Origin: Dendrobium chrysotoxum
Taxonomy: Eukaryota; Streptophyta; Magnoliopsida; Asparagales; Orchidaceae
Direction of reading: 5' to 3'
Length of the DNA stretch: 64,000 nucleotides
Assembly (NCBI GenBank): GCA_019925795.1
Contig: CM034311.1
Location: 41,085,472 to 41,149,471, forward strand
Shown: one piece after another, positions 12,528-26,900 of the stretch
How the letters are laid out: the number at the start of each line of letters is the position of its first letter
How positions within the stretch are numbered: position 1 is the first letter of the stretch
The notes under the pieces: generated by a model
What the model was told of the DNA's origin: nothing
Databases searched by the model: none
What the model saw: only the letters and a program-made list of their open reading frames with translations
Made by a program: the position numbers and the translations under genes

Positions 12528-14540
12528 TGCTACATTACTCTTTTTTTCACATGAATATATGCAAAAAAAATATTAACACAAATTTTGTAGCCATGTATTG
12601 TATTGTAAATGCTATATATATATATAGTTTTTAGATAAGTTTGTGTTGAAAATGAAAGAAAATTTATGGATAAGTTTAATTTATTTTGTAATTAGAAGCA
12701 CTATTATCTGTTTTAAAGTTTAATTCGAAGAAATCTGATAAGTCTCCCAAAATTTAGATATTGGGCTTGGTCTGTCCCAATGCAATATAGTATGATCTGT
12801 TTGTCAGTCTGTGGATCATATTGAGTTGGGTTGTAATACTTTGCATATAAAATATAACATTGGTGTGTGATGCAAGGAAGGATGACTAGTTACAGACTAA
12901 TTTTGATTAACTGGAGTAAGATACCCTGTATAAGAGAGTGAGCAGACGAGCCTTTGTTTAATCCAATATAAGATATAATATACACGATAGATAGTTATAA
13001 GTGGACAAGATACATCAACGGGTAGGAGTGAAGACTCTTGCATGATAGTCACTTGACGCTCTAACTAAATAATACAAGATATTAAAATATAGCATATGAT
13101 TAGCTAGATGTCATAACTTGCCTTAACATGAATACATATAGCACACATGATATGATGACTAGAAATAACATGAAAATGCATAAGCTTTATGATATATAAG
13201 TAACAAGACATATAATATGATACATGAAAATGATACATAATGACACTGATATAAATAAAAATACGTTATACATATAGTACATGGGATTAATCCATTTTAT
13301 ATAAATAACATTATAAGATATAGAAAGAATATTTATGATGTTGACATGCATTGATAACTAATAACTCAAATCACAAGTGTATTACTTTACCTGATTCCTA
13401 TGATAGTCTTACTGTAGCAATGTTCTTAATATGTTCGGATATAGTTGAGTCAATTATTACTGATCCATTGTGATTATGATTATTTATGATTGATGCCATT
13501 CCACTAATCATGAATGTTCATATTGATACGATCCTGTTCACATGATTTGACAAGACATGATGTACTAACATGATCTGAATGCTTACATGTATGTTATTAT
13601 GTTTTTCTTGTATTAGGTGCAGTGGTAGGTTCTGGTGATCAACTGTGCGTCTGCTCATTATGTGATTTTTCATGATTTCAGGGAAGGGTAAGGATATAGT
13701 AGAGTGAGACAGATCAGATTTTGAAGATAGACATTTCTTTTATTTTTGGTTGATTTATGTAACCATGAAAATGTATAAGAGAGATGATTTGATTGACGTA
13801 TTCATGATTAGCATGAATGATTCTTTGAAACAAAATATAAATGTTTGAGGATATGAAAGTGAAAATTTTCTTCTGTTGTGTATATTATTTTTATTCGAAT
13901 GATTATTAATGGCTCCAATAAATAATTAGAATATTTAAAACAGGCAATCCTTCCAAATTAAAATTTAGGCCGTGACAACAATAGAATAAGGTTATAAATA
14001 GGAAGTAAATACGAGTTTCAAGAGATGAACTTAATGGAGTGGTGATATTGCATTTTAAGGAGTTAATAGGATAAAGATCGTGCTTGATAATCGCTAAGGA
14101 TCACTATAAAAAACGAATGGAAAGGCACAAAGATCTCACCATCTTGTTGAAACTGAGCAACATTGATTGTAAGGAAATGAGATATGCTAATAAAAAAAAT
14201 AATGTATTTTAAATAAGAGGCAAATATTGCATATATATTAAAAAGTGAATATATAAAAATGTAAATACATATTTTATTTCATTTTATTATATAAATAAAA
14301 AATTTAACAAATAAGATAATTTGAAATGAAAGATAAAGATATTCAAATGACCATATTAACTATTGATTAAATAAAAATACAATTTACCCAAGTTAACATA
14401 TTTATAATGTATTATTTATCATTTTAATAAAAAAGTTTATTTTTGGGAAAAAATGTAAGGAAAATACAATTACCTATTTATAAATATAGCCCAAACTGTA
14501 TTTTTGTAAATATGCCATAAATTGTATGGCAGTTCGTCCG
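12528..14540. other. Gene-free region, probable LTR-type repeat
   Basis: No coding signal was seen. The stretch between about 12,735 (TGATAAGTCTCCC) and 13,977 (GGCCGTGACA) has TG...CA ends and could be an LTR or solo LTR. I found no clean target-site duplication and no second copy in the window. 14,200-14,500 is simple AT-rich sequence. Confidence 0.35.
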
Positions 14541-14770
14541 ACCTATGCCCGCGGATAGAAGCGGTGGTTGAGGATCTCCCATCGCTGTGCGATCGACCGC
14601 AACTTTCTCTTAAAATTAACGACCAAAAATGAAAACCGCACACGCATCACAGAACGTGCGCACGAGCCCGCTCTTTTGGGGCCCTCCGGCAGCGTTTTTA
14701 AGTTGCCCCGTGGATTTTTACATTTGTTAGGAGACCTCTTTCTTCTCCCTCGGTCATTTTCCTCTTGCAA

Positions 14771-14810
14771 AAACCCTAATCCCGCCTTCATCACCAAGCA
14801 AAACCCTAAT
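14771..14810 (+). promoter_or_regulatory. Two telo-box motifs upstream of LARP1
   Basis: AAACCCTAAT occurs twice, at 14,771-14,780 and 14,801-14,810, about 105-145 bases before the LARP1 start codon. Telo boxes (AAACCCTA) are a known promoter or 5'-leader element of plant ribosomal-protein and other translation genes. That suits a LARP1 gene. Function here is inferred. Confidence 0.55.
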
Positions 14811-14830
14811 CCCATTCCTTGATCCTTTCG

Positions 14831-14866
14831 ATGACAAAGATGGCTACAAGCCCCGCAATATCGTAG
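14831..14866 (+). other. Possible upstream ORF in the LARP1 leader
   Basis: An ATG at 14,831 opens an 11-codon frame (MTKMATSPAIS, then TAG) that ends 49 bases before the main start. It matters only if transcription starts upstream of 14,831, which the sequence does not prove. Confidence 0.35.
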
Positions 14867-14915
14867 ACATTCACGTACGGACCGACGTCAAGAAAGTTTT
14901 CTGAACGCCGCGGCG

Positions 14916-17900
14916 ATGGAGGGCGGAGACGCCTCCGACGACACTTCCTTTCCGGTGGGCGCGGAGGAAGGCGTTGTTTCCGGAAAGGAGGAGAGGAAGA
15001 AGGGGAAAGGCGGGTCGAAATCGGCTTGGAAGAAGCCGGCGTCGTCGACGTTGGTGTCGCCGGTGGCGGGAGAGGCAAGGAAGTCGGAGAGTCAACTTAT
15101 TGGTGCAGATGCGTGGCCGGCTCTGGGGGATTCGAAGCCGCATGGTGCTGTTGAAGCGGGTGGAGGGCTGGCAACGCCACCCCAGGTTGCAGCCACTAAT
15201 GCAGGCCCGGTTCCGAGAAGTGGACCGCCAGCACCCCCTGCTCCGCACATGCAGGTTGTTTTTTCTTTTCTTTTTTCTGGTTTAGTAATGACATGATTTC
15301 CCATAAAAGAGAAAAGCTTAGAAGATTCATTTTAGTTAATTTAGAAATCTGTTGTTTAAACAAACAAATCTAGATTATGCTGCTGGATGCAGTAAAATCA
15401 AAACTTCCCCACAATGTTTTGGCGATAATGTTTAATTTATTTAATTTGCTGGTATATGAGTAATAAAATTGAAGTTGTAATATTTTTAATATATCCTCCG
15501 GCTGCCCAGAGCATTTTGGCTCATCTATGTGCACAACGTCTTCTGTTGGTCAGTTTATTCTCAGTTCATTTTTCTTTCTTAAAGATATTAAAGATTAAAT
15601 ATTTTGAAAAGGAAAATATATCTGTTCACGATATGTGCTTTATTTTGGTCACAAATCACCATACGTTTTTCTTCTAGTCATGCTATATAAAACCAAGCTT
15701 TTTGAGAAAGTTTCTATCTCTACTTGAATTTTACTATGGCTTCCATAGTTTTAATATTATATTGTGTGCCCATACATGTTGCTATCAATCTGTGGATACA
15801 TCTTTGTAAGCGGACGAGCAGGTGAACTAGCCATAAAGGGGATTTTTTAATATTACTATCATTGTTATTGTTAATATGCGTTCTCATGAAATGCATCAGG
15901 AACTTTATTCAAAGCTGCTTTTCGCGATGAACAACTCTATTTTTTTGCAATTATTACAATTAGTAAATCTTTTATACTGAGAATATTGATGAACCTGTTA
16001 ATAATTTTCAATAATTTCATGTAGCTCATCATTGGCACTGTTATATACTACAACCTAATCAAGTAAATCAAAATAGATATATTTGCATGAATCATGTGTT
16101 TCCTAGGAATTGCGTATTGCCATTTATTTTGATTCAGTAGTGCTTTTAATGGATTTGGGTTTGATGCTTAAAAGATGTTTACTTTCAGGGATCAGCTGGA
16201 CAACGGAGATCTGATGGATTTGGAAACAGCAATCCTTCAAATAGACATCCACATGTTCGTCATCATAATGCTGTCCCTAGGCGTAATGGCCCTGCAAATG
16301 GACCTACTTCATTTCCTGGTCCTTTTCCATTACCCCAGCAGCTAGTTCCACCGATGTCGTATCCCATTGTACCTCCACCATCTCTTATTGTCCCAGAACA
16401 TGCTTATCAGGCTTTTCCTCCACCCTTTCCAAGTGAACATCGGATTGTAAATTCTAGAGTTGATGTCTCAGTGCCACCCTTTGCTCTAAACAGTCAAGTT
16501 GGCGGGATTGAGAATAATAGAAATTTTCAAGTGCCACCACGACGAGATTTCAATTCCTGGCGCCCCCAAAATGCTAGCAATGTTTACCGTCCAAATAATG
16601 GGCAAGAGCCTACCAACCGTTTCAATCAAGCATGGCGCACACAACGACCTTTTAGTCCTAGAGACAACATGAATATGCCCCAGGGCATCGGACCAAGGAC
16701 ATTTGTCAGGCCAGTTTCAGCTTATTTTGGTCCATCCTCAGGTTTTATTGGCGGGCCTGGTTACCATGGTAATTTCTCAAAATATGTGAAGCTTTCTTTT
16801 TGATTTGATATGCCATTGTTTTTGTATGCTAACTTGTTTAATTTTTACACTTTGCTTTCATCCTGTTATTTCTTTATTTTTACTGATTGGACTTGAAATA
16901 CAGGTGCTCCTCAACCCCTCTGTTTTTACCCTGCTGGCCCTTTAGATTTCAGCAGGGGCCCTCATTTAATTTCACTAATACCACCACCACCACCTCCTCC
17001 TCCTGCTGCTGCTGTTACTTTTCTGCCACCAGAGGAACAAACATTAAGGGCTAATATATTAAAGCAAATTGAATATTATTTCAGGTGAGTCTTTTTTCTT
17101 AATTTATATTTTTTAATCATGGCCAATTCACCATATTGAAAATCTTTTGTCCTTTCTTATGAATGCCAACTTTGAAGTTTGCAACATGATGTTTTCTTGA
17201 TCAGTAGCTGTCCCTCTCCCAGTTCTTCCACAATTATTATAAAAAAAAAATGCTTTATTTTGTGCAGTGATGAGAATCTACAGCATGACACCTTTCTGCT
17301 AGGCTTGCTGGATGAGCAAGGATGGGTCTCTATATCGAGAATTGCAGACTTCAAAAGGGTATGCTTCAACTATATGCAGATTGCTTGTATGAGGCGCCAT
17401 AGGCATCTGTTTTGTATCCTATAATTGTCTGAATTGACCTCTAACTATATTGTTTTTCTCAAAATTTTCGGCAGCTTAAGAAAATGACGACTAGCATACC
17501 GTTGATTTTAGATTCCTTACGAAGTTCTAACATTATAGAAGTTCAGGTTTGCTTTGCAGTTTTGATCTGCTGTTTTTGAACTTCGATGCTTATGACCATA
17601 TATTCTGAACAATGAAAAATTATTTTCTAATCAAATTATTATGACTTTGTGTAGGATGAGAAGATTAGACGAACGGATTGGTTGAAATGGATTCTTAGGT
17701 CAAAATCTCAGTCTGGCGATAGCAGACCCTTGGTGGATGACAATCTGAAAAACAATGATCATGGAGGGGACATGGTTAATGAGGGTAGTAGCTCAAAAAG
17801 AAATTCTAACGAGGAATATAATTTCTTGCTCTCAGTGAATGGCCATTCTGAAGAAAAAGTTAATGACAAAAGTTTTGTAAGCGACACTGTTGAAGTTCAG

Positions 17901-20900
17901 ACTACTTTTGACCCTATTCAATGCATCGGTATGGCAACATCTGAGTTTGGTAAACTTTTCTTTATCATATTTAGAATTAATGAGCATTTCTTCCCTAGAT
18001 GCTACTATAGATGGCACAACATTTCCTCTTGGTAAAAAAAATCTCATTTCTACAGATTCTTGGCAAATTTCTAGTCCTTCCAATGGTGCTAGCTTTGAAT
18101 TTGAGGATGAAAAGGAAGTAGCTGAAGAGTGTCACATGTCAAATCTCAGAAGCTCGTCAACTAGTTTTGTCCACCCGTCTTCCAACTTTTCAGGGGACCA
18201 GAGCACTTTCTGGCTTGACGAAGAAATGGAATTAGAGCACAAAGCAATCCAGAAGGACCATCATTCTTTACAGAAGAGGTAACATTTGATACTGCTTTTT
18301 TTTATTGATAATTTTTTAGGCTTCGTTTGGGACAACTTTCTTACTGCTTTTTAAAGTAGCTTTCTAGTACAACAATTTTTTGAATTAGAAAAATTTGTAC
18401 CAGAAAGCAGTAAGAAAGTTGTCCCAAATGAAGCCTTAGTATTATTTCTGTGGTAGCTTATGCCAAAGTAGCAAAATGCTTTAAGCCTCCACATTGTCCA
18501 ACTGTTTTTTTTTTTCTTGTGGCTTTTTTATGTATCCTTTAATGCTTATTCTCTTGTAAGAAAAATTAAGGATAATTTCAAATATATGTGAATATTGCAC
18601 AGTAGTCATGTTCTTGAAACAATTCCCCATGTGTTCCCTCAGACCATCTCAATGATGTTGAAAATGCAAGTACTTTTATCCACAATGACAAATTAATTGA
18701 ACAACAGCTACTCACAAGTTGACGATGCAGATAAAACATCATTGAAAAAATTGTAATGTTTCCCATTTGTTGCAAAGATAGCCTCTCTGAGGAGAAATTA
18801 GGGGAAGCTTTGGATCAACCTGAACTGCCATATGATACTTAAACATAGTTTTTATTTTTTTTATGTTTTTTGTGATCGCCTCTAATGTTTAGTTCATACT
18901 CTTACCATATTTAGGCATGTACCGAAGGTCATGACTTTGAGTTTTTATATAATTTGCACTTGAAGTGCATTTATCATATGCCCATGTTTATTGGCGAGAA
19001 CGACAAAAGGCAGTGATTTTGTTGGATGATGCTTTGCTAGTTCTCATTGCAAAAATTCTCATGGTTTCGAAAATTGGACCGGACCGGCTAGTTCGATCTG
19101 TTCAACTGTGAATTGGTCATGTGGCTGGTTTGGTCTGTCTTCAAAACTGGCCCAACACCCAATCAATTTGAACTGCCAGTTCAATCGCCTAATCGTTGAA
19201 CCGATCCTGATTTTGAAGATCTAGCTGGTTCAATTGATATCATTATTAAATAATTAAAAAAAAATTAAATATACAATGTTTGATTAAATATTAAACTTAA
19301 CAATTTAATTTAAATATAGTATTTTTTAATTTTATAATAAGCCTAAATTTTTGTAATGATTTTAAAACATACACATATAATCCCATCATCCCATGTTAGC
19401 TCTCAACACATGCAAAAAATAAAAATATATAAACAAAATAAAATAAAGCTCCAAGTGATATGGAACTAAATAACTTAGTTGAAATTTTTTTTACATCAAA
19501 ACACATATATTATATATTTTTAAACATATTTTTTAATAATGAGAATAATATTTTTTTTGTTGGTTAATTATATTTAATTGTTTGTCAATTTTATTTTAAT
19601 TTTTTTAAAATATACATTATTAATAATTAAGTTTTATTTATTTATTAATTATAAATAATCTAACATGAATGATTCGTAGATGCAAAATTATAATGTGAAT
19701 TTAGTATTAATTTGATTGTAAATTTTAATATAACATAAATTAACAATAATTTATATTAAATGTAAGTAATATTTATATTAATTTTATAAGTTTATATCTG
19801 AACTGAATTTCTTTTTAGTTATAAATTTATATCATTACATAATCATTATATTATTGTTATATCATTTATTTTTTATTTAAATAATTATAATATTTATTAT
19901 GTCATCCGGTTCAACCCTCAATTGAACCGTCGAACCTTGAACGTCTCATTTTTTCCGTCCGGTTTTCACAACGTTGTAGGTTTCTGTATGGTTGCAAAAA
20001 TGTGTCTCTGCAAGTACATGCAATTTTAGATTCTTGATGATTGGACTTGCACAACAAGATTTACCCTTATGCTAGCTCAATGGCTTTTAGATATGTTGAT
20101 ATCTAAGTCCATTCAATGGTAATTGGGTTAGATCCGGGCACATGAGCTTTACCTGTAGCTTGGACCCATTCACATGTAACACACTAGTAATGGATTTACC
20201 ATAGAAGCTCCTGTTGTTTTTGGTTGTCTATGAGATTGCAATCTCTTGCTAGCCATGTGATTCGATGGCACAATAGCAACCTTTTGCTAGCAGTGTACCC
20301 TATCTCTGTTGTTGGCCTGTGGAGCTTGCAATGTTGTGCTAGTATTGTCCCCTTGGCTTCATTTGTCTGTAATCTGATTTAGTTGACATTAGGTGAAGAT
20401 TGGGATCCCAGATTTGCTTGAAGTTCACCGAGTTTTTTTTTCTTCTTAATTCCTGGTATTTAAACTTATGAACTAATTGAAGTGAGGGCTTTAACTTTGA
20501 TGTGATAAACTGATCATGCATTTATTTTGCTTGAAATTTGAAGTGTTCCAGCATCTATCATTCTAAAAACTTTTATCATAGGTTTATCTTTCATCAATCT
20601 CCAATGTAAAAATTTTGAGTTTTTATCCCTTTATTCAAATTAATGTAAAGAAACTATTATGATCAGTATTTACGCTTCTCAGATGAACTAAGATGTTAGA
20701 CCATCGTAACACATGATTTATGCACGGCTACTTGTAAAGTTAAGCCTTCAAAATTTAAGCAGTAACTTTGAAAAGGCAACTGTGATTGTGAGAAGCGAAC
20801 TAATATGATAAGGGATTTGTTTGATAGTATTGTTGATTGATGAGATACATTTTGATGAGATGTGCAATGAATTTACTTAAAAGTTGAAGCTAAAAGCATT

Positions 20901-23900
20901 TAAATAGTGTAATATATCATTCGGACATTGGTTCTAGGATCCATCAATGTAACCTGAGCATCCTCAGTGGCGGGAAAACGTTAATTTTTAATAATAGTTT
21001 TTATTTCTATATGCCTTTTTTCTAAGAAAGAATAAATCAACAAGCCCCTTCATTCATTACTTCCTATTAAAAGATAATTGAAGCGGATTTGCAGAAGAAC
21101 TGCATTTAGTTTCCTAGACTACTTGTTAGGAACAAAATATGACTCATACTCTTTGAACTTAGTCAAGAAGATCTAGAATAAATCAAGATGATAACAAGTG
21201 AATATTTTATAAATGGTTAAGTGAATTTGCTCTTCTTGGTTTAGCCAAAAAAAGGGATTTTGATACTAAAAGTTGTGAGAATGAAATTTTATATGCATAA
21301 TTGGGTGATGCATTTACTAATTTACATAAAGAATAAAAAAAAGAAATAAGTTTTCAAAATTAGAAAAATAACGTGCAAAACTTTGATTGCACTATAAGGA
21401 TTTAAAAAACAATTTTGATGTTTTGAAGAAGAAAATTTATTTTACTTATTAGGGCTGTTTGGTTGGATTTCAAATTGGTGTAAAGTATTCCAAATGTAGG
21501 GATTTTGATAGTTTTGATGTTTGGTTGAAAGAAAAAGGAATGCAAAGTAAAATAAATATAGTGTAAAGCATTCTAGTTTATTTTTGAGGTAAATCAAACT
21601 CGCTCACTTTTGAGCGAGAACGGTTTACACTGCAAACAAGCTTTGCTTGACCGCCACTGATCATCACAACGGGCGTCCTCTGGCAACCACCGCCGCCATC
21701 ACCACCATTGTCGACCGTTGCCACCTGCCACTGGCCACCACCAGTCAATGACCACCACCACCGTTGTCGGCCGTTGGCCGCCGCTGCCACCCACCGATCG
21801 TTATTATCTTTAGAATTTACACTATATTTATTTTACTTTAACCTTTTCAACTGTATTTCTTTTATACTACATTTCTTTTATAATACATTCCTTTTTTAAT
21901 CAACCGAACAACCCCATAATCATTCTTTATTTATTTTTAAGTTAGAATAGAATATTTTATTGAATGCTAAATGAAATTATCTTTCAAAATCTCAGTATGA
22001 TACCAATTTAATCATTTCATATTGAGTACAGATTTGAAATCATTCTTCATCTCTAACATGTTAGAAATCATATTGAAAGCATGGTTATTTCATATCGATA
22101 TGCACTAGAATGATTTAAAAAATAATGATGTTTTGAAGAAGAAAATAATTTTATTTATGATCTTGCTTTATTTGTTTTAAAGTTTGAAGAAAATATTTTA
22201 TTGAATGTTAAATTAAATTTTCTTTCAAAATCTCATTATAATGCCAAAATAATCATTTCATATTGAAAAAAATGTTATAGATAATTCTTATTCATATTCT
22301 CATAACACATCAGCACAATCAAAACAAATATCACCCAAGGCCATAGCATCCACCATCTAATTACCATAGGCCTTCAACGGTAATTGAATGAAGTCATTCC
22401 TGCAAAGAGAAATTAGAAGGTTGATTTTGGAACTTAAATTTGTTTGTGTCCACCTTCAAAATATGCACTTTATAATCTAACATATGCTATGCGTTTAGGA
22501 TTGGTACCTTAAGTTATCCAAACATAAGATGAATATGTATGAAATTATGTGCACCTTTTGAATAACAATTTATGAAAATGTGTTCATGTTTACCACAGAA
22601 GTACACCAAACATTAGTGTTGCATTCAACCTTGGGTTGTAGTATTGTGCTTGTTGATGCATACGATGAGCATGTGAATAAGAATAATTTCGAGCATGTAG
22701 TTTTCAATATGAAGTGTTTGTGTTGGTGCTATAAAGAGATTTTGAAAAAAAATCTAATTTAGCTTTCCGTAAGATATTTTCTTTCTAATTTTGAAATTAA
22801 TGAAGCATGATCACAATTAGAAGATTTTTCTTGTTCAAGACATTGTAATCCCTTTTTCAAAACATGATCAAAATGTTTTTCTATTTTTAAAACATGAACT
22901 TTGGTGGTAGTGAAATAAATGAAGCATGATTAAAATATTTTTTAAAACGTCTTAAATCCTCTTTAAATCATTATAATGCATATATAAATTTGCATGCCTT
23001 TTTTTACTTTTCTAATTTTGGAAATTTATCCTGTATTTTTTTAATTCTTAAACAAAATCACTAAATGCATTATTTAGGTCAACATATCAAAATTCTTTCG
23101 CTCATGCTTGAGTATTAAATTTATCATCTCTTGAGTTATTAGGCATACATATGCCTCTTCTTATGTTGTGAAGGATGAAATCCTCCAATGATAACTAGAC
23201 TTGGCCCCCATAAGGATTTTTTTAACTTTTATTGTGCTTTCTCTCCTTATCCTATTTCATCTCCTCCTCCTTTATGTTATTAACCAAGTCTAGCCAATCC
23301 CACCTACTGTGCTAATGCTTCTTTTCATGAAAGAACCTTATGCCTTCATATGTAGAAACTTTGTTTGTTTATTGTCTTATGAAATTGACTTCTTTTCATG
23401 CATATTTTGCCTGTTCGTTTAGCATTGATCCTAATCTTCTGAATAGGAGATCTCTTTCAGATGTATTGGGTTATGAATCTTCCATCTGTAATGTTATAGC
23501 TTTTGTTTTTTTCCTCCTCTTATCTTTCTACTATTTTCTTTTCATGTGTTACATGAGAATCAAGAAAAGGATTAAGCGGATAAATGGAAAGATCCTTGTA
23601 TGTCATAGTTGCAAGTTTTTGGATCCTAATCCCCATGCACTCAACGGAGAAATATTTTTGATTAAATCAACATTCCTGCAAACTTTATTCAATGAACGGA
23701 AAAGATTTACAATCTTCATAAATTAAATAACTTGTCACTGATGAACTCATTCGACTTTTTGCGAAATAACTTAAATTCATGAATTAGTTTGTTTGCGTTT
23801 GCATTTCTATTTTTTTAAGTTTCTTCATATCTTATGTTTGCATTAACTTATCCCAAATGTCCTTAGCAATCTCCAACAATTGAACTCTGATTTATTCATC

Positions 23901-26900
23901 GATTTTAAGAGCGCGATACAAGTAGCTCATGATCTTGGAGTTTAGTTTGTCAAATTATACCTCTTTTGAGGTTCGTTACGAGAAAGGCTTCTCACCCTTT
24001 ACCATATCAACTATCTTAGTGGTAACTTGTATTCAATGGTTAACATGTTCCATGGGTGAGTATCTTAGTCATATCAAGAGCTAGCTCATGCTGTGCTTTC
24101 AGTGATCAAATTTGTTAATATCTAGTAATGGGGCTTTGTGGTTGAGTGGTCTCTAATGCTATTAAAAGGATCATTGTGTGTCATAGTGAGTTGATATGCT
24201 TCTAGTGTTTATGCCAAAAAACAGAAAAGAAAAAGTAGAGCCGAGATTTTGATATTAATTGAAGTGTATGACAATTTAGAGAGGATGAGAAATTGTGCTT
24301 TTATTAAACATTTGAACTTAAAAAAAAAAATAAATTGATGTGGAATTTAAGATGATTGCAAGTAAATGAAATTTTGAGAAAATAAATTCAAATAGTTTGA
24401 CAATCTTTTTGAAGTTAGTTTTCTTCTCGTCTTACTTCCTCGCTTAAACATCCACCTTCTAGAATTCCACTTTCTCGATGTTGCTATCTTAAGATCCCAT
24501 TTTTTCTGAGGCAAAGAAAGCCCTTAAAGCCTAATGGCCTTCCTTAATGGGCAAGATCCAGCCAAATCCAGTTTACATAAATTTTATTAATACTAGTTTA
24601 TAAATTTTTCTAAAATTTGCAAGAAAAAAAAGGTATGGTCTAACAATTTGATAGGACAAAAATATAATTTAGAAAATTAATAAAATATAAAAAATTATAA
24701 AGTTATATTAAAAACTCTGTTGATTAGCGGATTGCTTGAACAACTTCTAAAATGCTTGCAAATAATGTGACTTGTATGAACTCAAGTTTTGGAGAATTTT
24801 TGATAATCGCTTAAATTTACAAGAGAAATAATTGCTTTGTAGAGAATTTAAGAGACTTTCACAGATTTTCATTAGATTTTATGGATTAATTTTGAGGTAT
24901 TTTTAAGTCTTATTTTAATCATAGAAGTATTTACAAATGTTCTAAATATTAAATTTTAAATAAAAAGAAATAAATAACTATTGTATATAATGTTGTAGCT
25001 AATTATAATAATAGCCGTTTGTAATACATTAATAAAAACGTAGCCATTGGAATCCAAAGGGAGCATCATAAGTTATAATGGAATATGCTGAACTTATAAT
25101 TTTAATGTATATAATAGAAATGTTGAATATATGGAAGAATAGAGATTTTTGATCATCACTTAAAATTTACATGCGAAAAAGTTAGTTCTAAAAAAATTTG
25201 AGAGAAAATTTTAAGAGATTTCAATAAATTTTTTTCTTTAGATCTTATGGTTTATTTTTGAGTGATTTTATATTCATTTTGATAAAAAATAATGCTAAAA
25301 ATTATTTGGTTGTAATTTTTTTATAAAAATAAATAAACTATCTTTTAATAATACATTTAGGCTTCGTTTGGTTATTTGGTGCTTTTGTAAAAGGTAGTTT
25401 TAAGAAACATCAGTTTAGAAAAAGGAGTTTTCTAACGGAGAAGCATATATAAAAAGCTTTTTCAAAACAGCAGAAAAATGAAACGAGATTTGACAAACCA
25501 AACAGTAAAGAAAAATAATTTTTACTGCTTTAAAAAGGAATAAGCACAAAAAACGCCCAATCAAACTAGGCCTTAAAAGAATGCAACCCTTTTAATCAAA
25601 AGGGAAATGCATGAAATAGATTTTGTCCATTTGATGTTTAATATAAAAACTCATTATTTAGCGAGTTTACGAAATTACATATAATTGAGCATCCTTTGAA
25701 TCTCCTCGGTCATTATCTATATTCTTTTGATTATTGGAAGAATGAATTTATGCTGCTTTATGTCAAAAATACATGCAATAATATTGAAATCACATAAGAT
25801 GAATACTTAGATTATTTAATCATATATTTATTATCATTAAAATAAGCTCATGTATATTATAGGCTTATAGCTTACAAGGAATAAAAGAGTCAATCTTTGA
25901 ACTAGTTGTTCTAGTAGTTCCTTATATATTTCACCATGAATTGGATGGAAAGCCTTGGATTGTTTTTATGGTTGTGGTGAAATATTACTTTTGGTTTGTT
26001 TAGCAAGAATACACATTTCACACTTAAGAGAAATTTTATCTTTATTTATAAATAGATTTTGATACATGGTTTTTAGATAGGAGAAAATAGGATGTTCCAA
26101 ACATTTATGTTGTAACATAATACTATAATTTGAGGGGATAGATGGACCCGCACTATTATAGCAATTATGTGAGCTTTTAGTGGTGAACAATAGCATAATT
26201 CATTCCTTTTATTAGCATTGCCAATCATCTTTGCTGAAGTTTGGCTTTGAAAATTATAATAAGAGGAGAAATATATCACTTTACATTTCATATCTTTTGT
26301 AAGCTTATTAATATATAATAAATTATAAGTTAACTCAAGCACATATAAAACATCTTTTTGACATATTAACCATTCCTCATCTCATAGTTGGAGATAAAGC
26401 TATGAACAATTTGTTTTTTAGTCTCTTCGGGGTCATCTCAAAATATAGCTCAGTGGATTTGGTTATGGCTCGAAATCGAATCATGACTTGATTCATATGA
26501 TTTCAAGTCTGCTCGGATTGAAATTGAATCGTGCTCGATCTCACTTGTTTTAATTCCAAGTTGGCTAGAATGGAGTTGCTCGATCAAAACTTGCTGGAAA
26601 TCGAAACTAGCTGGCTTGGATTAATTGAGCCTGCTCAAAATTAATTGCAAAAGAACTCGGAAAAAAAACAAAAAAAAATCATTTTTAGAATGCTTCGTCG
26701 GGCGAACACTAGTATACAGTCAGGGCATATTATACCACTTGGACAACCCAATATTTCTTTTATAATTCTCTGAACTATGTTATATATAATTAAAATTTTA
26801 TTTTTATATGAAGAAAATCAATCCAATTTAGAGCCTGTCCGATCCGATTCACTTATAGTTCAAAATCGGGCTGAAAATAAGATTTATCTCAACATTCGGC

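Noticed and set aside
12735..13977. Definite solo LTR
   Set aside because: The TG...CA ends are suggestive, but the flanking bases do not match and no second copy was seen, so it is listed only as a possibility.
14806..15304. Antisense ORFs opposite LARP1 exon 1
   Set aside because: They are shadows of the GC-rich coding exon. The plus frame has the LARP1 continuity.
23340..23726. 128-codon ORF as a gene in LARP1 intron
   Set aside because: There is no domain, the hydrophobic composition is T-rich and artefactual, it has no splice partners, and it sits among transposon remains.
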